Shown: in pieces, positions 13,021 to 25,342 of the stretch
Layout: each line of letters begins with the position of its first letter
How positions within the stretch are numbered: the stretch's first letter is position 1
Source: Dioscorea cayenensis subsp. rotundata
Taxonomy: Eukaryota > Streptophyta > Magnoliopsida > Dioscoreales > Dioscoreaceae
Assembly (NCBI RefSeq): GCF_009730915.1
Contig: NC_052484.1
Span: 2,570,054 to 2,634,053, forward strand
Reading direction: 5' to 3'
DNA: 64,000 bases
Made by a program: the position numbers and the translations under genes
The notes under the pieces: generated by a model
The model's database searches: none
What the model saw: the letters and a program-made list of their open reading frames with translations, nothing else
What the model was told of the DNA's origin: nothing

Positions 13021-15769
13021 TCGATTGTTTGGGTATCACGCCTCTTCCTCTGCTTCCCACTCCCTCCGCCTCCATCTTCTAGCCCGTTTGGATCCCGATG
13101 GCGAAGCACTGCGCCCGATGGAGAAGGAGTCCAAGAATCCTGGAGTTGAGAAGGTTCGAGTAATGTTTGTCACCTTGGTTTTGTTGACCAAGTTGACTGA
13201 AGTTTTTTTTTTTTTTGTTTCTCTTTTGACATTTGACCGAATCCTTGGATTCCTGACAAGCTTTTCCCTCAAGTTGGCTTTTCACCGTAAATTTCGGGTC
13301 TTGTCGGGGTTGGTGGAAGAGCTTTTATTGAGAGCAAACTCCTTCTTATGGTATCCTTCTTCTTCTTCTTCTCCTTGAGAGCAGCTCAAAGCTTGCTTGC
13401 ATTTGGCATCTTTAGGAGGCTGAATTTTCAGTTTTTCTTCCCTTGAAGCTTGGAGACGGAGGGAGATTCTCTTCACCGGCGGATCATCGGAGAGGTTAGA
13501 GGTAGGTGATTCTTGCTCGTGGTTGAAGCTTGATGGAGAACATCATGCTTCTTGCTTGTTTGGAGTTCTTCTTGTATTATTTGTTTAAGTGTTTAACCTG
13601 CCTGGTGATTTTTAATTAACTAGATCTTTGCATGCTTGTTTGATTGTGGAGTTGGTTTAATTAGTGAGATTTCAGAATGTCCGGTTGAGTTTTATTAACA
13701 GCTTGAGTCTTGAGAATCTTGTGTGTCTCGTTTTGGTTAATGATAATTGTGTTCATCATCTAAGCTTAACCTATCCTCCTTGTAAGCATGCGAATCTGGT
13801 TTTATATGTAGGTTTGTAAGCATGAACATGTAAGCTTGCCCTCTTGATCTTATTGTTTAGTTATATACATTTCTATAAATAGTTATAAGCTTGGTATATA
13901 TAATTGTATAAATATGTATATTTATACTTTTGTAAGCATGCATGTCCACCTGTAAACATGTTTTTGTTTTTAGTATAGTTGCTTTATATTCATGCGTTAT
14001 ATTTCATTATGCATGAGTTGTTCTGACCTTTCGGTTGGCCATGAGATTCTGTGAACCTGATTGTTAAGCTGGTCTTGATCATGTTTAACTGTTGTATATT
14101 TAGCTTGTTACCTCTGACTTTGATTAGATTGGTGTATTTTATTTGAAAGCATGTTTTATTTGTTAAAATTATCTAATTACACATATAGAGTTATATATTC
14201 ATATACACTTAAATGTGCTGGAGTTTCCTGCAACCTTGTTGTGTTATGCTAATTATTTTTTTAGCTTAATCATGTAATCATGTTCTTAGTTAATCTTTAA
14301 TTGTATTTAATGCTGGTCAGCATGAGATTTTGATAGTATGCTTGAGACCTTGATTTTTAGTATCTAATTTTTTGAAGTCTTCTAGACTCTAATTACTTTA
14401 CTATATTATTTTGTATCAGCATGACATCTAGATTTAGCTTATGCAAACACCCATGTAAGCATGCTTTGTTCAGGGGATTTGTTAATTATATAGGTTTATA
14501 TATATACCTACATATATTTAATTATGCATACTTATCCTACAACTTTAGTATGTCTCCTGTGTGGTAGCAATTAAATATTAAAGCATGGCTTCTTCTTAAA
14601 TCATTTATATTAGTTGTTCACATGTGTGTATATATTTAAGTGCTTGAGTGTTCTGACTTTGGTTGTGGAATCTTGGAAATTATTTATCCCTTGGTGATTA
14701 GAAAGTTTGTTGTTTAAATTCCTGTTGTGTAAAGCTTGGGCAATAGTTATAAGTTAGGCCCAGCCCGAGAATTATTCCTGAGTGTAGTTTATTTTATTGG
14801 GTTAGATTATTGCAGCAAGCCTTAGTTCGCGGGACTTGGTGAACCCGACATTGTAGCTTGGAGCCAGGTAGGCTTTCGCACCCGCAAAATTCCGTATTTC
14901 TGACATTTATTATTTATTTAATTTATTTTAATTATTTTGTAATTTGATTTATTTATTTATTTACTTGTTACTTATTTTAGTTATTTATTTATTTTATGTT
15001 CTGCTTTTTTCTTTGGTATTTTCTTTGTATGTATTCTGAATTTCTGTGGTTTTAGTACATCTCCATTCATGGCTTGCCCAGCTAGGAGGAGTAAGTCCTA
15101 ACTATGTGCACATGTATTCAGTAGTAGTGCTACCCCCTGACTGCGGTCGAAGATCCGACTTCGGTTGTTGATATTCTGTTCTGTTATGGCTTCATAGTCG
15201 ACGATCCAACCTCGTACTATTGATTTCTGTTATCAGTCAGGGAGATGTACACATCTGTTTTTCTGCGTGTTTTTCGTATTTCTGATTATTTCCGTATTCA
15301 TAATATTTTCTGTATTTCTGAGTGAATTATTATAATTACTCTACAATATCTGTTATTTTTGTGATCCTACTGGGCCTTTGTGGCTCATGCACTCTGTGAA
15401 TTTCTGTTCTCGCAAGAGAAGATCAAGTCTAGGACCGGGGTGTGTCGTGGAGTCATTTTTCCTGCTTTGATAGTATCTTTGTAGTGCACTTCCTTGTGTG
15501 AGTAAGACTTGTATCCGTCTATATATTTTGGTCTATAAACTGCTTATGTGATATTATATTCTGCAGGACTGTTAAAGTCCATACTTGTACTGTTTCAGTT
15601 TCAGTTATCCTATTTATGGTTCTGTATTTCTGTTCCTATTCTGCTTGTTAGGATTAACTCTGACTAGGTCAAATCTGAGGCCTTGCACCCAGTGGGGCCT
15701 AGTCCCATTAGATGTGGCCGATCTGTCAGCGAGCCCGGCCGTGGGGCTGGGGCGAGACATAAGGACATT
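13021..15769. other. Gene-less, probably LTR-retrotransposon-derived region
   Basis: 13021-13500 is less AT-rich and has short open frames, but I recognise no protein family. 13500-15769 lacks coding signal and recurs to words such as GTAAGCATG. It has GC-richer patches at 14750-14890, 15120-15240 and 15660-15760. The patchwork (long non-coding T-rich DNA, then GGGCCTAGTCCC-type sequence) resembles a long plant LTR, but I could not define ends or a target duplication. A partial host gene 5' end at 13021-13500 is an alternative. Confidence 0.35.
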
Positions 15770-16042
15770 CAATTTAATACTTCATGATAGAACAATGTAA
15801 ACATAATTTTAAACATCACATACATATCCTCCTCATTTGTTATAATGAAATACACCTGTCATTTAAGTATATATGCATGCTTATATACATATATGGACAT
15901 ACAGACACATTTAAAAGTTTGTTTTTTTATAACAAAAGCATTTTTTATTTCTAATCCGTGAAGTTCTAACCAATAAAAGAGCAATTAATCACACCAAATG
16001 TAGCAAACTATAAATATTATTTACTCAATGAAAGAATTGATG
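15770..16042. repeat. Second copy of the DUF7733 3'-flank repeat
   Basis: Shares TACTTCATGATAGAACAATG, CATACATATCCTCCTCATTTG, the tract AAAAGCATTTTTTATTTCT and the diverged gene-end motif GAAGTTCTAACCAAT with the copy at 16396-16690, and more distantly with 11382-11600. No open frame survives. Confidence 0.65.
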
Positions 16043-16390
16043 TATGCTGATAAGTATCAGCTCCGAAAACATTCACAAGACGGTTTCTTTTTCTTCTGAT
16101 ATTTCTTTTTTTGTTCTTTTGTCTCTTAATTGCATACAAATTAATGAACGCTCATACAAATTAATAAACATGCATAAAAATTAAATCGCACACACATACA
16201 AACTAATTCCCACAAAATAAGACATGATTTTAGATTTCTTAATAAAACCTCCATCTCCATTAATGTACTTGACCAGATCATCGATAGAATGCTTATCTAC
16301 CGACTGTTAAAGTCGAAGTCAATGAAAATAAATAATGAAAAAGCACATAAGGCAATGTAATCAATAATTGTAACTAACAACTAACCAATA
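16043..16390 (-). pseudogene. Host-gene C-terminal exon fragment, copy 1
   Basis: Matches 20487-20910 closely. On the minus strand, an acceptor-like CAG is followed by an open stretch reading SVDKHSIDDLVKYINGDGGF (about 16245-16305), and the far end keeps the tail of the terminal exon seen intact in copy 2. The middle (about 16125-16190), which would hold the rest of that terminal exon, is replaced by AT-rich sequence. I do not recognise the parent gene. It is a decayed gene fragment, probably carried here with the repeats. Confidence 0.5.
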
Positions 16391-16395
16391 AGGAC

Positions 16396-16690
16396 AATCA
16401 ATTCAGTACTTCATGATAGAACAATGTAAACATAATTTTAAATGATGCATACATATCCTCCTCATTTGTTATAATGAAATACACTTGCCATTTAAGTATA
16501 TATGCATGCGTATGTGCATATGTATGACACACACACAGACAGACACATATTGGAAGTTTATCTGTTGTAACAAAAGCATTTTTTATTTCTGATTTTTGAA
16601 GCTCTAACCAATGAAAGAGCAATTACTCCCACCAAACATAGCAAACTATATATATTTACTCCATGAATGAATTGTACATATCTACTATTC
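16396..16690. repeat. Third copy of the DUF7733 3'-flank repeat
   Basis: Very close to the copy at 15770-16042, including the CACACACACAGACAGACACA tract and GAAGCTCTAACCAATGAAAG, which corresponds to the end of the real gene near 12012. Copies 2 and 3 flank gene fragment copy 1, which suggests segmental duplication rather than independent insertion. Confidence 0.65.
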
Positions 16691-17080
16691 TTGGCAATTT
16701 CAAATACAAAATCAACAAATGATGTTGAACTATATGTAACTAAATTGCAAGAGGATTCGCTATATCATTTTCATCCAAAAAACATTTGTAATCATCATAC
16801 ACACTAGGGTGCATTATAAGTCGCGCAAAATCATCGACTTCCCTAATGCATTAAGAGGAAAAGTCAATCAACCTTTGTTCGAAAGAAGTAATTAGTTAGG
16901 CAAAAAACAACTTATGCACCCTCACCTCTCATTCTTTTCTAACATTTCAGGTGATAGGTTAATATGTTAGTTTAAGTTCTATTCTGAATTAACTTCGTGA
17001 TGATATTAATCCACCTTGAATTCAAACTACATAAAGTGATCCATGACTTTATCTAATAGGAGTCCTAAGTTAACCCTAAT

Positions 17081-17368
17081 TGGCACTTTGAATAATGATC
17101 TACTGAAGTTTTAAGTGAAGTTAATCCTTTGATGATAAGGATTATATATTGCACAACACCAGGGGTCCCCAATCTATCGTTCTTGAAAATACCTACCTCC
17201 ATCAGTGGGAAAGGACGTGATAGATTGGAAGAGTCCCTGGTTACTTCAAGCTTGGACTCAAAGGCTTTCATCGTCTTCAATAATTTGCTATAGCTGGAGG
17301 TAAGTGATCCTGCTTCCACATATAATATACGACATAGATGTCGTAATTAAGTTTGATAAAATCTAACA
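17081..17368 (+). repeat. 5' LTR of the copia element
   Basis: Starts TGGCACTTTGAATAATGATC and ends ATCTAACA just before the primer-binding site. It aligns with 20187-20444 along its length, with a small extra stretch (about 30 nt near 17170-17200) absent from the right copy. The clear divergence between the two LTRs argues for an old insertion. Confidence 0.75.
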
Positions 17369-17369
17369 G

Positions 17370-17382
17370 TTGGCATCAGAGC
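17370..17382 (+). other. Primer-binding site (initiator Met-tRNA)
   Basis: TGGCATCAGAGCC, one base different from the usual plant copia site TGGTATCAGAGCC, sits one base after the LTR end. This fixes the element as plus-strand. Confidence 0.85.
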
Positions 17383-17775
17383 CAAGTTTTATACTTTTGC
17401 CTAGCATGATTAAATTCTGACATGTATGTGTTTTTTAGAAATTACATATCATTTGAATTTAATGCATTATTTCATATAGATTATAATAACCATGCATGGA
17501 TTAAGGTTTGTATGAATTAAATCCCATAATGTTTATGTATGTTTTGTAATGAAATAAATTATGATAATTTAGGATTTGAAAGAATTGGGTATTAGGCCCA
17601 AAATTGAACCCAATATACACAAGGTGTGCAAACACCCTTGTCAGACCGCGGATGGGCTACGCACGCGGGAGTGCTGGGCTGGGCCATGCGCGCTAGCTGG
17701 CCTGGCACCTGGCTGGCTGCGCGCTGGCCTGGGCGTGCGCGGCTGGCCACCCACAGGAAAAAGTTAGGGTTTTTC

Positions 17776-18320
17776 CTAATATTAAGTTTAATTATTTTAT
17801 TTTATTAATTCATTAATTTGAATGATGGTTTGAATAAAATAGTTTATTGGGTGTTTTAGCAAAAAAATTGCTTTACTTTATTGTATTTTTGCATGTAGAA
17901 CCCAGTTTACTTATTTATTTAAATTTCAGGGTTTGTTTGTCTGGATTTTTCATGCATTAAGTGAATTAATTATAATTTTGTATAATTAATTATTAACATT
18001 GAATTTGTTCATGTAAATGGTTGGTTATGTCATGTGATTGAATGAATTTCCTAACATTAAGTTTAATTGTTTTATTTTATTAATTCATTAATTTGAATGA
18101 TGGTTTGAATAAAATAGTTTATTGGGTGTTTTTGCAAAAATTGCTTTACTTTAGTGTATTTTTGCATGTACAACCCTGTTTAGTTATTTATTTAAATTTC
18201 AGGGTTAGTTTGTATAGATTTTTCATGCATTAAGTGGGTTAATTATAATTTGTATAATTAATTATTAACATTGAATTTGTTCATGTATATGGTTGATATG
18301 TCATGTGATCGAATGAATTT
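17776..18320. repeat. Tandem duplication in the copia leader
   Basis: A unit of about 270 bp, beginning CCTAATATTAAGTTTAATTA, is repeated from about 18049 (CCTAACATTAAGTTTAATTG), with shared blocks such as GGTTTGAATAAAATAGTTTA and TTGCTTTACTTT. A second, weaker duplication is visible between about 18505-18560 and 18655-18720. Confidence 0.75.
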
Positions 18321-18838
18321 TTGTTAAATTATGGAGTGGCCACAATATTCATGATTTAATTTTATTTTATTTTTTAAATTATAAATTACACATTATGAGT
18401 GTGATGGATCATATTTATTTTAAATGACATAAATTGCAATTAATTATGATTAGTAAAATAATTTTGCCCCATAGTAATTTTGTTATATTTTTCATAATTA
18501 ATCAGGATAAAATAATGAATAATTTTTATTATTTAAGTCGTCCCACAAGTATTAAGTAGTTTTAATTATTTATTAGTTTTATAAGATGACAAGTTGTGAT
18601 TAATTATGTTTGATATAATGATTTTGAGATTTTGTTATATTTACGTAGTTAATCAGGATGAAATAATGGTTAATTTTTATTTCTTAAGTCGCCCACAGGT
18701 AATAAAATTTTTTAACTATCCATTAGATTTATTGATGGTTATTAATCTATTTTGTATCTATATCTTTGCCCACAGGCAAATTGTGATAACAAATTGATTC
18801 ATGTTTTCCTTTCGGTATGGCTTGCATTGGCAAACATA

Positions 18839-20142
18839 CCAACTTGTTTTATTGCCTTGAATATTAAGAATGATATATATATATATATATATGTTATTTT
18901 GTTTATTGTACCTATACAATCAAATACTTTTGATGAAAAATGTCATGTTCAAACGTTAAGGGGTGATAATTATAAAACTTGGAAGGAGCTAATTCTCCTC
19001 CAGTTGAGATGCATGGATTTTGACTATGCTATAAGGAAGGATAAACCACCTGTGCCGACAGACAATAGCACTCCGGGTGCAATTACCTTGTATGAACGAT
19101 GGAAGCGATCTAATCGTTTGTGCATGATGTACATTAAGACACGTGTATCTGCTTACCAGCTTGTATTATTGCATTGAATATTAAGAATGATATATATGTT
19201 ATTTTGTTTATTGTAGCTATGCAATCACATTCTTTTGATGAAAAATATCATGTTCCTATGTTAAGGGGTGATAATTATAAAACTTGGAAGGAGTTGATTC
19301 TTCTCCAGCTGGGATGCATGAATTTTGACTATGCTATAAGGAAGGATGAACCACCTGTGCCGACAGACAATAGCACTCCGGGTGCAATTACCTTGTATGA
19401 ACGGTGGGAGTGATCTAATCGCTTGAGCATGATGTACATTAAGACACTTGTATTTGCTAGTAGTATCCATGGTTCAATCCCAGATTGTGCACATGTGAGA
19501 GATTTGCTAAAGGCAATTGATGATCATTTTGAATCTTCAGATAAGGCTCTTGCTAGAACTTTCATGACCAAATTATTATCCATGAAGCTCACAAGTGTTA
19601 AAGTTGTGTGAGAACACATCATGAGGATAAGGGACTTAGCGGCTCAACTTATGGCTTTAGAGCATATCGATTTTTCAGATACTTACCTTGTGCACTTTAT
19701 CTTGCACTCTCTTCCACATCAATATAATGCTTTCAAAATCTCATATAACACGCATAAAGATAAATGGTATATTAATGAGCTTTTGACCATGTGTGTTCAA
19801 GAGGAGGAAAGATTGTTATTAGAAAAGAGTGAAAGTGCACATATGGCTACTCAAGGTAAGAAGAGAGGACGAACCAACCTGAAAAAGGATAAAGGTAAAT
19901 TACTTGTTCATATCGAGAAGGTGTCCAAGTGTTTCTTTTGTAAGAAGAAAGGGCACATGAAGAAGGATTGTCCGAAACTCAAGATTCATCTTGAGAAGAA
20001 AGGTACTGAAATTTCTTTTGTTTGTTATAAATCTAATATGGTTGATGTTTGTCATAACACTTGTTGGAATGATTCTGGTACTACAATCCATATTTCTAAT
20101 ACCTTACAGGGATTCTTAAGCCGAAGGTACTATAAGGATTGA
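18839..20142 (+). pseudogene. Copia gag with tandemly duplicated N-terminal block, zinc knuckle and protease start
   Basis: The block containing LRGDNYKTWKELILLQL and PPVPTDNSTPGAITLYERW occurs twice (18839-19152 and 19155-19457), separated by stops. Only the second copy continues into the gag core (AIDDHFESSDKALARTFM, then LVHFILHSLPHQYNAFKISY after a stop at about 19609). The zinc knuckle CFFCKKKGHMKKDC is CX2CX4HX4C. The protease begins WNDSGTTIHISN (DSG motif) and is cut off within 20 residues. Because of the internal stops it cannot make a full gag. Gag packages the element RNA in virus-like particles. Confidence 0.8.
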
Positions 20143-20186
20143 TCATGATACTACAATCCATATCTCTACACTTGTTGGATTGATTC

Positions 20187-20444
20187 TGACACTTTGGATA
20201 ATGATCTACTTAAGTTTTAAGTGGAGTTAATCCTTTGATGGTAAGGATTATATATAGGACAGCACCAGGGGTCTCAATCAGGGAGAGAGGACGGGATAGA
20301 TTGGAAAAGTCCCTAGTTACTTCAAGCGTGGACTCAAAGGCTCTCGTCGTCTTCAATAATTTGCCATGGCTAGAGGTAAGTGATCCCGTTTCAGCATATA
20401 ATATAAGACATAGATGTCGTAATTAAGTTGGATAAACTCTAACA
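20187..20444 (+). repeat. 3' LTR of the copia element
   Basis: Begins TGACACTTTGGATAATGATC and ends ACTCTAACA. It matches the 5' LTR in order, including CTTCAATAATTTGC and ACATAGATGTCGTAATTAAG. No purine-rich tract precedes it, so the internal deletion removed that site. Confidence 0.75.
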
Positions 20445-20486
20445 TAACATCCACACAGTGGTAAAAAATGCGGATATTTGATGCAT

Positions 20487-20910
20487 GCTGCTGATCAGTA
20501 TCAGCTCCGGAAACATTCACAAGACGGTTTCTTTTCTTCTGATGTTTCTCTTTTTGTTCTTTTGTCTCTTAATTGCTTTAATTCTTGCAGCATCTGGATC
20601 TTCACCGTTTAGAGCTGGTGTATCTTCAAGATCAATAGATTAATAGTTAGTAAAATTTTGGCACAACCTTGCATACATATATATATATATATATACATAA
20701 ACATGCATAAAAATTAAATCACACACACATACAAATTAATTCCCACAAGATAAGACATGATTTTAGATTCTTAATGAAACCTCCATCTCCATTAATGTAC
20801 TTGACCAGATCATCAATATAACTCTCATCTACTGGCTGTCAAAGTCGAAGTCAATGAAAGTAAATAATGGAAAAAACACATAAGGCAGTGTAATCGATAA
20901 TTGTAGCACT
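20487..20910 (-). pseudogene. Host-gene C-terminal exon fragment, copy 2
   Basis: On the minus strand, one exon-like stretch (about 20775-20837) reads VDESYIDDLVKYINGDGGF after an acceptor-like CAG. A terminal stretch at 20517-20632 reads DLEDTPALNGEDPDAARIKA and continues with a basic tail ending KETVL and a stop. An (AT)n tract lies between them. No upstream exons are present, so it is a fragment of a gene I do not recognise. It is better preserved than copy 1 at 16043-16390. Confidence 0.5.
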
Positions 20911-21094
20911 AGGTCTTCGTTATGTACAGAATCAAATTAATGGGAAGAACTTAACCTCGTGATTAATTGAATAAACTAAGCTTGAAATGATGCTTTTTAG
21001 ATGCCTAGAACACTAGCAGGAAGGAAGGAGTTGGTTTTCTTATTTTGAAATCTAACTTCTAAATCACAGTGGCTGGGTAAAAAAAAAAAGTATA

Positions 21095-21350
21095 ATTTCT
21101 AAAACAATCCCTCTAATTTTTCAAACTCACCATTTTAATCCCTCTATTTATATTATAACATTTCAGTCCATTTATTATTTTAATTTAGCCATATAAGGCC
21201 CCCCCCCAAAAAAAAACCTAAACTCTCAAAAAAAGGACTGGAGGACTGACAATGTTCACTTAAAAAGTAGTAATTGGACTAAAAAGTTACAATAAAAACT
21301 AAAAAGTAAGTTTAAAGAAAGGGACTATTTTAAAATTGAACGAACTAATA
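21095..21350. repeat. Fold-back (inverted repeat) element
   Basis: The left half carries phrases such as AATCCCTCTA and AGTCCATTTATT; the right half carries their approximate complements (GGACTGGAGGACTGA, GGACTAAAAAGTTA). It resembles the three more clearly symmetrical fold-backs at 27474, 28455 and 32186, but is more degraded. Confidence 0.45.
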
Positions 21351-23099
21351 AATTCTTGGGTGAAGCTAAAGGTCTTGACTGCGATGAATAATGTCTTCAA
21401 TAACTTTAAGAATGTTGTGTTCAGGGCCTCTATCATCCTGGCAAGTGTGATTGGGTTCACATGGTTCATGTTTTCTTGTCTTTAAAAGTGAAAAAAAAGT
21501 TTGTAAAGTTTCTATATATAAATTTGATTAGAAATGAGTTTCTTGGGTCATGTGACATGTTTTGTCAAATCCCGTGCATACACAAGTGGAAGGAGATGGG
21601 GGCAAGGGTGTGCTTAAGTACCCATTTGCCTCCATGAAATGTTTATAAATTGTATATATAATATTTAAATATTAGCAATTATAATTCATATTTGTATAGT
21701 TATATTTTTTATTTATTTATTTTTAAATTCCATCCCATGCTATTTAAGATAAAATTAAATAAAAATTATAAAATTATTATATTAGATAAAAATTAATGTT
21801 CAGTGATAAAAATAAATAATAACATAATATGGGTAGTGAAACCAATATCAATTTTAAATTTCAAATATTTTTTTATTGAATTTGTCAAATTAAAATTATC
21901 AACTTCTTTTAGAATATTAATGCAAAAAAATAATATTATAATAAATAAAATAAAAACTTGAAAAAAAATGCAATCACTATCTCAAAAATCTCTAAGAAAT
22001 ATATGATCTTTATCTCTCAAGTTCAAATGTAATTTCTCTCTTTCTTATAAGTCAAAAGCTTGGTACAACAGTAAAATTTAACTATATATCATTTGTTGGT
22101 TGAGTCAATTGGTGAGTTTTTTCTATTGGCTCAATCTCTTCCAATTTTATGTTTTATATGAGACTTATCTTTTTTTTTTATCTAATTTAATTTGATTCAT
22201 TGATTGTTTTATTATTTTTTTAAGAATTTTTTTATATTTGTTAAATATTTGTTTTGTTATTTGTTATGAAAATTTGTTATGAAGAATTTATTATGCAAAT
22301 TATTATAAAATTTATTAAATATTTTTTCATTAATTGTTGTGAAAATTTTGATTGTTCATTAGATTATTAATTAAATTAGATTATGAATTTGCATTAAGTT
22401 ATTTTTAAATTGCATTATCTGGTACTTGTAAGTTGAATTAATTGTTAATTATGTAGATATAATAGTTTTTTTACATTTAACCAAAAAATTTTAGATGCAT
22501 GTATATTTTATATAGATTATCATTATAATCTCAAGTTTGAATTAATAGAATTATTCGAAATTTATATATTTTTTTAAAATTTCAGCACCCCTTAATTTTG
22601 TTTCTAGTTTCACCACTGCGTGCATATGTTTTCTATACTTGTTAAGGAATTTAAAATTCCACAACAAAAATTCCATGCTCCCTCTACCACCTTGGACCTG
22701 CTTTCTTTATCTTTCTAACATATTTAGTTTCTCCAAACACACTTTGCTTTTATGAATGAAGACAATTTTTTGTCATAAATTGTCAGTGTTTGTCTAAATT
22801 TAAATTTCTAAAATTAAATATATAAAAATTGAATTCAAATGATGATCAATGGCCAACTAATTAAGCGCGTTGGGAATTTGGCTTTTCTTGTACAATAAGC
22901 ATGGTATAAGAATATGTTGAATTATTCTCTCATCAATTATGCTAATTATATTATAATTCTTATCCAAACATGCTTTATTTTTTTATTTTTTTATTTTGAA
23001 GCAAGAGAACGTATTGTGAACCCACAGATTAAAAAAAAATCAAGAAAGATAGTGTTAAAAAATTAATAATTTAAGCCAAAGTGCCTTGCCATTGATTCG

Positions 23100-23790
23100 A
23101 AGGTCATTCCAAAATTAATTGAGGGCATTGTCACTCCCTGAATCCGGCCCGACAGTGAACAAACGATTGCGCATCCACAGGGTAGAAACCCAGCAAGCAC
23201 ACAAAGCCTAAAACCCTGACTCATAGCAAAATACGATCCAATAAAACTATGAATTACAGATAACAAAAGTGCAACAAGTTCCAAATACATAATTTAAGGA
23301 ATATAACAAGATAAAAATTACAACTCAACTACACTAGGGAATCGACAGCCTACTAAGTTACAACAAGAACACTCTCATAATTTGAAATGAATTATAAACA
23401 ACTTTATGAGCTTGACAGCCCAGTAAACAATCCACTAAAATATTTGGGGATCATGTAAAGTTCAAAATTCAAATTCAATATCAAGTAGACAAAAACAAAT
23501 TTAACGGAGGATACAAATTCTGAATGTAATGGCTTTCCAAGATTATACGTCTCCCAAATTTACTTAGGTCAATTGTTTTACTTCAGCGACATCGAAGTCA
23601 GAATATTGGAGTCCATTTGTTTTATCTCGGTGGCCAGAGTAAAAATTATCAAAATTCATTTATTTTAGCTATCGTTATTGTTCCACTGACTGCCGGGCAC
23701 GTAACTATAGTCTCAATTCACAGCATTCATGTCGACATGGTCAGTATTGACTCCCATTGACCGGGTTAATGCATATCTTATTTGGAGACT
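23100..23790. mobile_element. Probable LTR-retrotransposon remnant
   Basis: Begins around TGTCACTCCCTGAATCCGG, a phrase that in reverse complement resembles the ends of many plant gypsy-type LTRs. It continues with non-coding DNA including a GC-richer patch (23690-23765). I found no partner LTR, primer-binding site or polyprotein, so class and ends are uncertain. Confidence 0.3.
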
Positions 23791-25342
23791 AAAAATATTT
23801 ATAAAGAAGTAAAAGTTTGCCATAAATGTCAAAAGCAGTAGTTTCAAAAAAAATCTGATTGTCAATACTTGACAATAAAAATATTGCTAAGTTATTAAAC
23901 CAAAATAATATTTTTATAATATTTTAAATATTATTAAAGCTTTACTTGTAAAATTTTACAGTGCTTGTCAACCAATATATATATATATATCTAATCAAAT
24001 TTTGTAATATATCAGTAATGTGTCACATGTTAAATTTATTCCCGCGCAAACGCATTTATTTTAAAAAAATAAAAATAAAAAAATTATATGAAACACTAAA
24101 TTCTATAAATTAAATTCAAATAATTCATTAATAAATATTGATAATGATTAATATTTATTTTATAATAATTCTTATAATTAAAAAAACTTTAAATTACATC
24201 TTTAAGTTAAGTGTATTAATATTGATTTAGTTATTTTTAATTTAACTTCTAAAATTTATCACTGAAATCATCAATTACAATAATATTATCGTGCATAGCA
24301 CACGAGCATAAATTTAATTTTTGATTAATTCAGCATTGATTCAAATAATCTAATAATTGAATCAATTAACCCAACACTTAAGAGTTTAAAACGGTTCGAT
24401 GTCCGGTTCGGTTCAATAACCTCTGATATTAGATATTTAGACGTAACCCTAACCTCAATATATGGGTCCCATGTTCAATGATTGAGATCACGTGGAACCA
24501 CATGATTGGATGATGGACGGCTGGCATGAGGTGGCTTGTCCTTATCATTGGTGCCCTTCTTGGGGGCCCACTTTGATTTGCCATTACATTGGGGGCCCAA
24601 CACTCAATAGATTGGGCTTTGTTTCTTTGCCTCGCTGTGACCATCGAAACTAAGGGGCCCACTCACCCTAAAAAACGTTTTTGGAATTTTAATTAATCTA
24701 ATTATTCTAAAATATTTATTTATTTATTATTGTTGTATAAAAAATGAGAATTAGATATATAACCATAAATAATAAAAATTTTAATAATTTAGTTAAGTTA
24801 CTTAGAATATTGATTAATTTAGTTATTCAAAAAACCAATTAATTTGGTTTACATTGGATAATGTGTTTTTTAATCCTCTTTTATTGTTATGATTGTTCCA
24901 GATATAATATTTATTATTATTTTTTAAAATGTAATTCTGGTTCATGATTGTGACCATTTCTAATCATTGGTATACCATAAAAAAACCATGATAATTAGTA
25001 ATTACATCTATAGGCACAAATATTCAATAATTTTTAATTTAGTTAAGTTACACTAAATATTGATTAATTTAGTTTTTAAAAAAATCAATTAATTTAAATT
25101 GCATAAGATCCTCATGTTCTTAGTGTGTTTTTAATCCTCTGTTATTATTATTATTATTATTACATATGTAATAATCAAAAGCATACACATAATCTAAAAT
25201 TGATCATCTGACCATACACTCTCACCATATGATCTAAAAATTAGATTATAAGCTCACTCTCTCATTGAGGGTATTTTATAGTACTATGTGTATGAGGAAC
25301 CCTCACTGTTTATGTTACCATTTATTGAGTGGGATTTAGATA

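Larger units (their letters stand above)
17081..20444 (+). mobile_element. Decayed Ty1/copia element with two LTRs and truncated gag-protease
   Basis: Two related terminal segments (17081-17368 and 20187-20444) both start TG and end AACA. A primer-binding site for initiator Met-tRNA follows the left one. A copia-type gag with a CCHC zinc knuckle and the first residues of the protease lie inside. Integrase, reverse transcriptase, RNase H and the polypurine tract are missing: the protease start runs almost directly into the right LTR. I found no matching 5-bp target duplication (CTAAT on the left, TAACA on the right), so the ends may have been reworked by recombination. Confidence 0.8.
20911..25342. 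other. Repeat-rich intergenic DNA, no gene
   Basis: No conserved coding sequence. It contains a fold-back element (21095-21350) and an LTR-like stretch (23100-23790) annotated separately. 21620-22620 and 23800-24360 are highly AT-rich. 24430-24665 is GC-richer, with repeated GGGGGCCCA words, and has no supported gene. Confidence 0.5.

Noticed and set aside
17576-17808. GC-rich frames with Trp/Ala/Gly repeats
   Set aside because: They lie in the copia leader between primer-binding site and gag; composition is that of the GC island, not of a protein family.
24429-24662. 77-codon minus-strand frame in a GC-richer patch
   Set aside because: No similarity to a known family and no exon neighbours; repeated GGGGGCCCA words suggest repeat DNA.
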